From Myxococcus stipitatus (GTDB lineage: Bacteria; Myxococcota; Myxococcia; Myxococcales; Myxococcaceae): a stretch of 64,000 bases of DNA. The position numbers were made by a program, and so were the translations under genes. Of the stretch, positions 7,710 through 15,477 are shown one piece after another; positions within the stretch are counted from its first letter, which is position 1, and every line of letters starts with the position of its first letter. The notes beneath the pieces were generated by a model. It had not been told where the DNA came from. It did not search any database and saw only the letters and a list, made by a program, of their open reading frames with translations. The stretch is from assembly GCF_037414475.1 (NCBI RefSeq), contig NZ_CP147913.1:6260001-6324000 (forward strand), in the 5' to 3' direction.

Positions 7710-8722
7710 GACGCGGCCCCGTGAATGAGCGCCGAGAGCTTCCTCGCCGCCGCCCCCGAGTCGATGGCGCGCTCCGCCTTCTTCACGCCCTCTCTCAGGT
7801 CCGGCGACTGGCCCACCACCACGAGCGCCGCCGCCGCGTTGAGCAGCACCGCCGTGCGCAACCCGGACCGCTCTCCATCGAGCAGCGAACGCAACCGCTT
7901 CGCGTTCTCCTCCGCGTCGCCACCCGCGATGTCCTCGCGAGACACCACCTCCAGCCCCGCGTCCTCGGGCCTCACCGTGAAGGTGTGCACAGTGCCGTCC
8001 GCACGAAGCTCCGCCACCTGCGTCGGCGCACAGGGAGAGACCTCATCCAGCCCGTCATGCCCATGCACCACCCACGCACGGCGGCTGCCCAACCTCCCCA
8101 GCACTCGCGCCGTCTGCTCCACCCGGGTGCCGTCGAACGTCCCCAGGAGCTGATAGCGCGCACCCGCCGGGTTCGTCAGCGGACCCAGCAGGTTGAACAT
8201 GCTGTGAAAGCCCATGTCCCGCCGCGCCTGCGCCACGTGCTTCATGGCGCTGTGATGCGACGGCGCGAAGAGAAATCCCACCCCGTGCTCGTCGATGTCC
8301 AACGCGACGCGCTCGTGCGGTCGCTCCATGGCGACACCCAGCGCGGCCAACACATCCGCGCTGCCACACCGGCTGGAGACCGCGCGGTTGCCATGCTTGG
8401 CCACCGTCACCCCCGCCCCGGCGGCCACGAAGGCCACCGCGGTGGAGATGTTGAAGGTGTGCGCCCCATCACCCCCCGTACCGCAGGTGTCGAGCACCAC
8501 CTCCGCGCGGGGAGAGAGCTTCGCCGCGCAGGCCCGCATGGCCTCCGCCGCGCCAAGGATTTCGTCCTCGGTCTCTCCCTTCATCTTGAGCGCTGTCGCC
8601 AGCGCCCCCACTTGAGCAGGCGACGCCTCTCCCGCGAGCATCAGGCCCATGATGCGGGCCATCTCCTCGCGGGTGAGGTCGCGCCGGCTCACCACCTTGC
8701 CCAGCGCTTCCTTGAGCGTCAT
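7706..8722 (-). CDS. trpD: Anthranilate phosphoribosyltransferase
   Basis: TrpD transfers phosphoribose from PRPP to anthranilate. The 338-aa protein has the glycine-rich PRPP loop DTCGTGGDGAHTFNIST, the KHGNRAVSSRCGSADVL anthranilate/metal segment and the NLLGPLTNPA hinge. It has no fused TrpG domain. It starts 3 nt after the upstream DAHP synthase gene stops and overlaps trpC by 4 nt, so the genes from aroF to trpA form one tightly packed transcript. Confidence 0.98.
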   Translation of the reverse strand: MTLKEALGKVVSRRDLTREEMARIMGLMLAGEASPAQVGALATALKMKGETEDEILGAAEAMRACAAKLSPRAEVVLDTCGTGGDGAHTFNISTAVAFVAAGAGVTVAKHGNRAVSSRCGSADVLAALGVAMERPHERVALDIDEHGVGFLFAPSHHSAMKHVAQARRDMGFHSMFNLLGPLTNPAGARYQLLGTFDGTRVEQTARVLGRLGSRRAWVVHGHDGLDEVSPCAPTQVAELRADGTVHTFTVRPEDAGLEVVSREDIAGGDAEENAKRLRSLLDGERSGLRTAVLLNAAAALVVVGQSPDLREGVKKAERAIDSGAAARKLSALIHGAAS

Positions 8723-8725
8723 CGC

Positions 8726-9751
8726 CTATCCCAGCTGCACGACTTCGCGGCCCATGGCCCGCGCAATCGCTCGCACCTCGTGCATGGATTTGTCGAACTC
8801 GGGGAAGTCCAAGGACTGGGCTCCATCCGACTTCGCACGCGGCGGATCCGGGTGCACCTCGACGATGATGCCGTCCGCCCCCACCGCCACCGCGGCCCGC
8901 ATCATCGCCGGCACCGCCTTGCGCACGCCGATGCCGTGCGAGGGGTCCACGAAGACAGGCAGGTGCGACAGCGCCTTGAGCATGGGCACCGCGTTCAGGT
9001 CCAACGTGTTGCGCGTCATCGTCTCGAACGTGCGGATGCCACGCTCGCAGAGGATGACCTGGGTGTTGCCTCGGGCGACGATGTACTCGGCCGCCATCAA
9101 CAGCTCCTTGATGGTGGCGCTCATGCCTCGCTTGAGGAGCACGGGCTTGCGGCGCTCGCCCACCGCCTCCAGCAGGCTGAAGTTCTGCATGTTGCGCGCG
9201 CCAATCTGGAGGATGTCCGTGGACTCGGCCACCGCGTCCAACGTCGCGGTGTCCTTCACCTCGGTGGTGACGAGCAGGCCCGTCTCCTTGCGCGCCTCGG
9301 CGAGCAGCGCCAGGCCGTCGCCCTTGAGGCCCTGGAACTCATAGGGGCTGGTGCGCGGCTTGAACGCGCCACCGCGCAACATGGTGGCGCCCGACTTCTT
9401 CACCGCGTGCGCGGTGGAGAGAATCTGCTCACGCGACTCCACCGAACACGGACCCGCGATGACGTGGAAGGACGAACCACCGATGGTGAGGTCGCCCACG
9501 CGCAGCTGCGTGTCGTCCGGCTTCACCTCGCGGCTGACGAGCTTGAACGGCTGGGAGATGGAGACCGCGTCCGCGACGCCGGGCAGCACTCGGAAGGGTT
9601 CAGGCTCCACCGCGCCGGGGTTGCCGGTGATGCCGATGGCCGTGCGAGTGCCCCCTGGAATCGCGTGCGGTTGCCAACCACGACGGCGGATCTCGTCGTT
9701 CACACGCTCGATGTCCTGGGCCGTCGCGTCTGGTCGCATCACGATCAACAT
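8726..9751 (-). CDS. aroF: 3-deoxy-7-phosphoheptulonate synthase (AroAI-beta type)
   Basis: DAHP synthase condenses phosphoenolpyruvate and erythrose 4-phosphate, the entry step of the shikimate pathway. The 341-aa protein has a short N-terminal ferredoxin-like regulatory domain (residues 1-70, starting MLIVMRPDATAQDI). The TIM barrel then carries IAGPCSVES, LRGGAFKPRTSPYEFQG, LLKRGMSATI, ILCERGIRTFE and DPSHGIG. The small N-terminal domain is typical of the Thermotoga/Bacillus type, where it mediates feedback control. As first gene of the trp operon it coordinates chorismate supply with Trp demand. The ATG at 9751 lies about 12 nt after GGAGAGAG. Confidence 0.95.
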   Translation of the reverse strand: MLIVMRPDATAQDIERVNDEIRRRGWQPHAIPGGTRTAIGITGNPGAVEPEPFRVLPGVADAVSISQPFKLVSREVKPDDTQLRVGDLTIGGSSFHVIAGPCSVESREQILSTAHAVKKSGATMLRGGAFKPRTSPYEFQGLKGDGLALLAEARKETGLLVTTEVKDTATLDAVAESTDILQIGARNMQNFSLLEAVGERRKPVLLKRGMSATIKELLMAAEYIVARGNTQVILCERGIRTFETMTRNTLDLNAVPMLKALSHLPVFVDPSHGIGVRKAVPAMMRAAVAVGADGIIVEVHPDPPRAKSDGAQSLDFPEFDKSMHEVRAIARAMGREVVQLG

Positions 9752-9804
9752 GGGAATACCCGCTCTCTCTCCACGAATGGGCACCGGCAAGTCCGGCGCC
9801 TTCA

Positions 9805-9824
9805 GGGTTCGACGTGTCGAACCC
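9805..9824. promoter_or_regulatory. Perfect 20-bp palindrome upstream of aroF-trp operon
   Basis: GGGTTCGACGTGTCGAACCC is a palindrome with 9-bp arms around a central GT. It lies 53 bp before the aroF start and 118 bp before the divergent oxidoreductase. Its right half, GTGTCGAACCC, recurs at 9943 across the start codon of that gene. The size and symmetry suit a dimeric repressor or activator site; the regulator is unknown, and a structural role in RNA is also possible. Confidence 0.5.
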
Positions 9825-9942
9825 AGGCCTTCAGTTCTGCACAAGTGTTTGTTCCCGGGCAACCCGGACGACGGTGCCACTTGCGGCTCGTGCGCCCGGA
9901 GGCCCAGCATGGAGGGGGGCCAGCGCAGATGTGGGAGAGCAC

Positions 9943-11193
9943 GTGTCGAACCCGGACGTCATCGTCGTGGGCGCGGGACTCTCGGGATTGGCTTGTGCAC
10001 GGGCGCTCGTGCAATCCCGCTTGAAAGTAATGCTCCTGGAAGCCGGGGATGCGCCCGGAGGCCGTGTCCGCACGGATGTGCACGAAGAGGGCTTTCGCCT
10101 GGACCGGGGCTTTCAGGTGTACCTCACGGCCTACCCCGAGGGCCGGCAGGTGTTGGACCTCGAGCCCCTGCGGATTCGCCGGTTTCATCCGGGCGCGAAG
10201 GTGTGGCGGGGCGGGCGGCTGCGGACCGTGGCGGACCCGCTCCGTCAGCCGGTGACGGCGCTGTCACACGTCGTGGGCTCGGTGGGAACGTTTGGGGACA
10301 AACTCCGGGTGCTGGAGCTGCGGCAGCTCGCGCGCTCTGGCGAGGACGAGGATGTCTGGCTGCGTCCGCAGCGCACCGCGAGGCGCTACCTGGAGGAACT
10401 GGGCTTCACCGAGGAGATGGTGGAGGGGTTCCTGCGGCCCTTCCTGTCCGGCGTCTTCCTGGACCCCGCGTTGACGACGTCCAGCCGCTTCCTCGAGTTT
10501 GTCTTTCGCATGTTCGCCTCCGGGGCCGCGGGAGTGCCGGAGCGGGGGATGGGGGCCATTCCCGAACAGCTCGCGGCGAAGCTCCCCTCGGGTGTCCTGC
10601 GCCGCAACGTCCCCGTGTTCGAGGTGTGGGGACATCGCGTGCGCCTGGAGGGCGGAGAGTTGGTGGGCGCGAAGGCGGTGGTGGTGGCCACGGACCCGTT
10701 GGCCGCGGCGAGGCTCCTGCCCGGCATGCCCGCGCCTCGGATGAACGCGGTGACGTGTCTGTATTTCGCCGCGCCGGAGCCGCCCGTGGAGGGGCCGTGG
10801 TTGCTCCTCAATGGCGAGGGCCATGGCGCGGTGAACACCGTGGCGGTGATGAGCGAGGTGTCCCCCGCCTATGCACCCAAAGGCCAGTCCCTCATCTCGG
10901 TGTCCGTGCTGGGGGTGTCCACGGATGAGGCGGCGCTGCGTGCGCGGGTCCTCGATGAATTGACGGGGTGGTTCGGCGCGAAGGTCTCGGCGTGGCGGCA
11001 CCTGCGGACCTATTCGCTGCCCTTCGCATTGCCATCACAAACGGTGGAGGCGCTGGAGCCACCGCATCGTCCGGTGCGTTTGTCCCCGGGGCTGTACGTA
11101 TGTGGCGACCACCGCGACAGCGCGTCCATCCAAGGGGCGCTCGTCTCCGGGCGGCGCGCGGCGGAGGCCGTGCTCATCGACCTGGGACTGTGA
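9943..11193 (+). CDS. FAD-dependent amine-oxidase-like oxidoreductase
   Basis: A 416-aa flavoprotein. The N-terminus VIVVGAGLSGLACARAL is a Rossmann dinucleotide-binding fold, followed by EAGDAPGGRV and the second FAD block DRGFQVYLTAYPE. The C-terminus LYVCGDHRDSASIQGALVSGR is the FAD-binding end of the amine oxidase / protoporphyrinogen oxidase / phytoene desaturase superfamily. The substrate is not evident; family members oxidise amines, tetrapyrroles or carotenoids. The GTG at 9943 with GGGAGAG just upstream is the best start; the frame stays open back to 9814. It is divergent from the trp operon and shares its 5' region. Confidence 0.85.
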   Translation: MSNPDVIVVGAGLSGLACARALVQSRLKVMLLEAGDAPGGRVRTDVHEEGFRLDRGFQVYLTAYPEGRQVLDLEPLRIRRFHPGAKVWRGGRLRTVADPLRQPVTALSHVVGSVGTFGDKLRVLELRQLARSGEDEDVWLRPQRTARRYLEELGFTEEMVEGFLRPFLSGVFLDPALTTSSRFLEFVFRMFASGAAGVPERGMGAIPEQLAAKLPSGVLRRNVPVFEVWGHRVRLEGGELVGAKAVVVATDPLAAARLLPGMPAPRMNAVTCLYFAAPEPPVEGPWLLLNGEGHGAVNTVAVMSEVSPAYAPKGQSLISVSVLGVSTDEAALRARVLDELTGWFGAKVSAWRHLRTYSLPFALPSQTVEALEPPHRPVRLSPGLYVCGDHRDSASIQGALVSGRRAAEAVLIDLGL

Positions 11194-11366
11194 TGCCTCG
11201 CGCGGGGCGTATCCGCGGTCACGTTCACTGTCGAGGGGAGGGGCCGAGGACCCAGGTCCGCGTCGATGAAGGGGCCTCCACGTCAGGGGCTCTCGACGCG
11301 GAATACTCGCGGCACCGCGCCACGTTCAGGCGAACAGGCGCGGCGCCGGACTGTCACGACGCTGCC

Positions 11367-12302
11367 TCAGCGAGCGCGGCCCTTGCCCTTGCGCTTCGTG
11401 GCGCGCTTCGCCTTGGCGGCGGCGGCGCGCGCGCCTTTGCTCGACGTGGAGCGCTTGGCGCTGACGGTCGCGCCGCTGCGCTTGCGGCTGAGCGCACCCC
11501 CCGCGCGCTTGCTCTTCGCCTTGGGGCTGCGGCGCTGGGTGGCCTCGGCCTCCAGCTTCGCGCGGGGCTCCCGCGCACCGCGCTTGCCTCGCGCCTTGGC
11601 TCCACCGCGACCGGTGGCCTGCTTGCCGCGCGCCTGCTTGCGACGCGCCGTCTTGCGTGTGCGAGGCTCGGCGGCCTCCGGCTGCGTGTCCTCGCGCACG
11701 ACGACCTCGTTCACCACCTCCATGGGAGGCGCGGCCACGGGGGCGTCGATGACGGGGGCGGGGGGCGGCTCGCTCGGGGCCACCACCGCGGCCGCCACGC
11801 GAGTCCGCGTCACCGTCCTCTTGGGGCCCGTGCGCCGCGTCTTCGCCGCGGGAGCACCGAGGATGTCCTCCTCCGCGCTGGCCTCCTCCGCCCACTGGAA
11901 GGGGAAGTCCATGGCCGTCCGAGGTCCCGAGCCCAAGAGCAGCGGCGCCGCCAGCGCATCCGCGCCAGACGCGACGGCGGCCATCGCGGTGACCAGGCTG
12001 AGCGTGGTGGGGGCCGCGCCACCCAGCGGATACAGCGCCACCGAGCCCATGTCGTTCCAGCCCACCACGAGATATCGGAACGCGTCGGGATGGCGCGCGC
12101 GCAGCGTGCTCATCACCAGGACGAAGGAATTGAAGCCCCCATCATCGAAGCGCACCAGCCATTGATTGCCGAGCGGTTGCCGGACGCGCCGGTGGGGCTT
12201 GCTGAGCTCGGCTCGGACCACTCCCTGGATGGCTGCGCGCGCCAAGGGGGCTGCCGTCGGGAGGATGTCGCAAGTGAAGACCGCGAAGGAGGTCTGGGGC
12301 AT
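11367..12302 (-). CDS. Protein with histone-H1-like Lys/Arg/Ala tail
   Basis: About 311 aa. The first 150 residues are a compact acidic-to-neutral domain (SFAVFTCDILPTAAPLARA, RYLVVGWNDMGSVALYPLGG) that I do not recognise. Residues 150-220 are a Pro/Val linker. The last 100 residues are almost all Lys, Arg, Ala, Ser, Gly and Pro (KTARRKQARGKQ, SKGARAAAAKAKRATKRKGK), like the tail of eukaryotic histone H1 or the bacterial KR-rich nucleoid and regulator proteins of myxobacteria. Such tails bind DNA without strong sequence preference, so a nucleoid or chromatin-associated role is inferred. A GTG at 12323 would add seven residues. It is read from the htpG side, behind a strong hairpin. Confidence 0.75.
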   Translation of the reverse strand: MPQTSFAVFTCDILPTAAPLARAAIQGVVRAELSKPHRRVRQPLGNQWLVRFDDGGFNSFVLVMSTLRARHPDAFRYLVVGWNDMGSVALYPLGGAAPTTLSLVTAMAAVASGADALAAPLLLGSGPRTAMDFPFQWAEEASAEEDILGAPAAKTRRTGPKRTVTRTRVAAAVVAPSEPPPAPVIDAPVAAPPMEVVNEVVVREDTQPEAAEPRTRKTARRKQARGKQATGRGGAKARGKRGAREPRAKLEAEATQRRSPKAKSKRAGGALSRKRSGATVSAKRSTSSKGARAAAAKAKRATKRKGKGRAR

Positions 12303-12375
12303 CCAGCCATCATTCCCTATCACTCACAAGGCTGTCTAATCGCTGGCCAAGGATTTGCGCGATAGGTCACTGAGG

Positions 12376-12403
12376 CCTCCACCCCGAACCGGCGGGGTGG
12401 AGG
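12376..12403 (-). terminator. Strong hairpin after htpG
   Basis: A perfect 11-bp stem (CCTCCACCCCG / CGGGGTGGAGG) with a 6-nt loop lies 19 bp past the htpG stop and before the next gene on the same strand. It is very stable but lacks a U-tract, as is common in high-GC genomes. Confidence 0.6.
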
Positions 12404-12422
12404 TCCCGACACCCAAGGCCTG

Positions 12423-14384
12423 TCAGCTCGTGGCCTGCGTGGACGCCGCCGGCCGCGAGTTCCCCGGGGCCTGCGCGGCCATCCCCGCCACCTGCGTCAG
12501 CAGCGTCGTCAGCCGGCGCGCGAAGCGGTTGGGGTCGGAGATGGTGCTGCCCTCGGTGAGCAGCGCCTGGTCATGCAAGAGCTCAATCCACTCGGACACC
12601 TGCGCCTGGGCCGGGTCCTTCTCGTGGAGCGCCTTGAGGTGCTCGATGACCGGGTGCTTGGGATTGACCTCGAGGATGCGCTTGACGCGCGGCATGCCCT
12701 TGCCGCGCTGCTGGAGCAGCCGCTCCAGGTACGCCGGAGAGCCGCCCTCCGGAACGACGAGGCACACCGGCGAGTCCGTGAGCCGGTCCGTCACGCGCAC
12801 TTCGCGCACCGACTCCTGGAGCACGTCCTTCATCCTCGACGTGAGCCCCTTGAGTCCCTCCGCGCTCTGCTCCTGCTCCTTCTTCTGCTCCTCGGTGGCC
12901 TGGAGCTTCAGGTCCGCCTGGAGCGCGGACACCAGGGGCTTGCCCTGGAACTCACGCAGGCCCTGCGCGGCCCACTCGTCCACCGGGTCCGTCATGAAGA
13001 GGACCTCGTAGCCGCGCTGCTTGAGCGCCTCCAGGTGCGGGCTGTCCTCCACCGCCTTCCGGGACTCGCCGTACATGTAATAGAGCGCCTCCTGGCCCTC
13101 CTTCATGCGCGACACGTAGTCGGCCAGCGAGGTGAGGCCCTCCTCGCGGGAGCTCTCGTAGCGCAGCAGGCCGCCCAGCTTGTCCTTGTGCTCGGCCTCG
13201 GTGGCGAGGCCCTCCTTGAGCACCGTGCCGAAAGACTTCCAGAACTCCTTGTAGTCCTCCGGCTTGTCCTTGGACATCTTCTCCAGGAGGTCCAGGGACT
13301 TCTTCACCACGTGCTTGCGGATGGCGCGCACCACCTGCGAGTCCTGGAGCAGCTCGCGCGACACGTTGAGCGGCAGGTCGTCCGAGTCGATGACTCCGCG
13401 CACGAAGCGCAGCCACTGCGGCACCAGTTCCTCGCAGCGGTCCATGATGAACACGCGCTTGACGAACAGCCGCACCCCGCGCTGCTGCTGCGCGTTCAAG
13501 TCGAACGGCGGGTGCTTGGGAACGAAGAGCAGGCCGGTGAACTGCTGGTTGCCGTCCGCCTTGAAGTGGGTCCACGCCAGGGGCGCGTCCCAGTCGTGCG
13601 TCAGGTGCTTGTAGAACTCCTGGTACTGCTCGTCGGTGATGTCCGACTTGGAGCGCTGCCACAGCGCGCTGGCCTTGTTCACCACCTCCAGCGAGGCTTC
13701 CGTCTTCGCGTCGTCCCCCGTCCCGGTGGTCTTCTTCACCTGGAGCTTGATGGGGTGGCCCACGTAGTCGGAGTACTGCGTAATCAACGAGCGCAGCCGC
13801 CACTCGTCCAGGAACTCCTTCTGGTCCTCCTTCATGTGGAGGATGACGGAGGTGCCTCGGGTGGCGCGCTCGGCGGGCTCCACGGTGAAGGTGCCGTGGG
13901 CCTCCGAGGTCCACTTCCACGCGCTGGAGTCCTTGCCCGCCGCGCGGCTGATGACCTCCACCCGGTCCGCGACGAGGTACGCGCTGTAGAAGCCCACGCC
14001 GAACTGGCCGATGAGCTGCATGTCCTTCTGCCCACGCTGCGTCATGGCCTGGATGAACTCGCGCGAGCCGGAGTGGGCGATGGTGCCCAGGTTCTTCACC
14101 AGCTCGTCGTGCGACATGCCGATGCCGCTGTCCTCGATGGTGAGGGTGCCCTTGTCGGCGTCGGGGATGATGCGCAGCTCCAGCTCCGGGGCGTCCGCGA
14201 GCAGCTCGGGCTCGGTAATCGCCCGGAAGCGCAGCTTGTCCAGCGCGTCCGAGGCGTTGGACACCAGCTCACGCAGGAAGATCTCCTTGTGGCTGTAGAG
14301 CGAGTTGATGACCAGGCTCAGGAGTTGGTTGATCTCCGCCTGGAAGGCATGGGTTTCGCGCTGGGGGGCGGCTTCGACGGTCAT
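12423..14384 (-). CDS. htpG: Molecular chaperone HtpG (bacterial Hsp90)
   Basis: A 653-aa ATP-dependent chaperone that acts as a dimer in the cytoplasm and works with the DnaK system. The GHKL ATPase N-domain shows [14 protein letters not shown] (catalytic Glu, Mg-binding Asn), IEDSGIGM and [14 protein letters not shown]. The middle domain has [19 protein letters not shown] with the conserved Arg. The C-terminal dimerisation region ([10 protein letters not shown]) is present, and the eukaryotic MEEVD tail is absent, as expected. The start at 14384 has GGAGG about 11 nt upstream. No heat-shock operator was recognised. Confidence 0.97.
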
Positions 14385-14501
14385 GGGGTTCAGGGCCTCC
14401 GGGGCGCCCGGGTGGGCGCAAGCATCGTCTCCCCATAACCATGCCAGAGGGCTTGTCGAGGACCTTCCTTTCACGGAAGGCAGCCGCCCCCACCGCCGGG
14501 G

Positions 14502-15293
14502 TTACAGGGGAGGGTAGATGGGCGGGTAGTTGTCGCCGAAGTGGCTGTCCCAGTACGTCTGGCCCCCCACCTGGTAGCGGATGTAGTAGCGGGGTGTGCC
14601 GGACCCGTTCGGGATGCGCGCCTGCCAGCGCTCCACGTTCTGCGCGTTGGGGCTGGAGACGTAGGCGTACCCCACGGAGTAGCTCGGCAGGAAGGACGCG
14701 GCGACCTCGTGCGAGGTGGCCCAGTCATCCGTGGTGTAGACGACAGTGACGCTCTTCGCATAGGCGAGGTTCTTCACGTCGATGCCGATGTCCACCTCGC
14801 CGGTGGTCTGCCAGACACTCGTGGCCACCAGCACATTCACGCGGGGCAGGAGGGGGCCGTCCGCGCGACCCAGGTGGTAGTTGGCCCCCGCGTTGTTGTC
14901 CCAATACGTCTGTCCATTCACCGTGAGCTTCGCGACGAACTCCAGGTCCCGGGTCGGCTGCGGAGACGTGCCCCAGCTCGGGTACTGCCGCGTCACCTTC
15001 CACAGCTCATATCCCGGGCCCGCGCCGCCCTCGTAGCTGGCGGACAGGTCCAGCCACGTCCCATCCGGCTGCTTGTCATGGATGGCGACCTGCTTCTCGT
15101 AGGCCAGGTTCTTCACCACCAGCAGGTAGGTGACGTCCTGCCACGTCTGCCCGCGGTAGCTGCTCACCGTGCTCACCGCCTTGAGCAGGCGCACCTCGTC
15201 CGCGGCGAGCGCGGAGGTGGAGGTCAGCACCACGGTCCATGCCACCAGCAGCGCACTCCATCGGGTGGGAGTACCGGTTCGAGTCGTCGTCAT
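14502..15293 (-). CDS. Secreted protein with two CBM21-like starch-binding domains
   Basis: 263 aa with an N-terminal signal sequence (hydrophobic ALLVAWTVVLTSTSALA, cleavage after ALA near residue 31). The rest is two copies of a beta-rich module. Each has a VKNLAYxKxV strand near its start and ends in GQTYWDxxxGxNY; the endings lie at about residues 125 and 250. This matches the carbohydrate-binding module family 21/53 pattern, in which the aromatic and Asn residues contact glucan. No catalytic domain is attached, so it probably binds alpha-glucan or glycogen-like polymers outside the cytoplasm. It is divergent from the M49-like peptidase gene. Confidence 0.85.
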   Translation of the reverse strand: MTTTRTGTPTRWSALLVAWTVVLTSTSALAADEVRLLKAVSTVSSYRGQTWQDVTYLLVVKNLAYEKQVAIHDKQPDGTWLDLSASYEGGAGPGYELWKVTRQYPSWGTSPQPTRDLEFVAKLTVNGQTYWDNNAGANYHLGRADGPLLPRVNVLVATSVWQTTGEVDIGIDVKNLAYAKSVTVVYTTDDWATSHEVAASFLPSYSVGYAYVSSPNAQNVERWQARIPNGSGTPRYYIRYQVGGQTYWDSHFGDNYPPIYPPL

Positions 15294-15477
15294 GTGAAGC
15301 CCCCCATGTGCCCAGGAGGAGGGCACTTGAGTCCGCGTTACCCTGGAAATCCAGGCCGACGCATGTTGTCAGCGAGCCTTGTCGCGCGCCGCCGAACCGT
15401 CCCGATTGAAAAGTTTCGGTAAGTCTCCGAGCGCGGGCGCACTGTGAGGACGCACGGGGTTGGAGTAGGGAGGGGGC

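Noticed and set aside
9752..9942. Trp leader peptide or attenuator before aroF-trpD
   Set aside because: No Trp-codon cluster and no terminator/antiterminator pair seen; only the palindrome stands out.
7697..10024. Very long open frame (775 codons) opposite trpC-trpD-aroF
   Set aside because: Antisense to clearly real genes; Arg/His-rich composition and the run of opened codons are typical of high-GC shadow frames.
12573..14438. Long frame opposite htpG
   Set aside because: Pure shadow of htpG with Leu/Val/Arg bias and no motif.
14463..14480. CCTTCC/GGAAGG hairpin as a terminator of the CBM21-like gene
   Set aside because: Only a 6-bp stem, no U-tract and an odd position; too weak to call.
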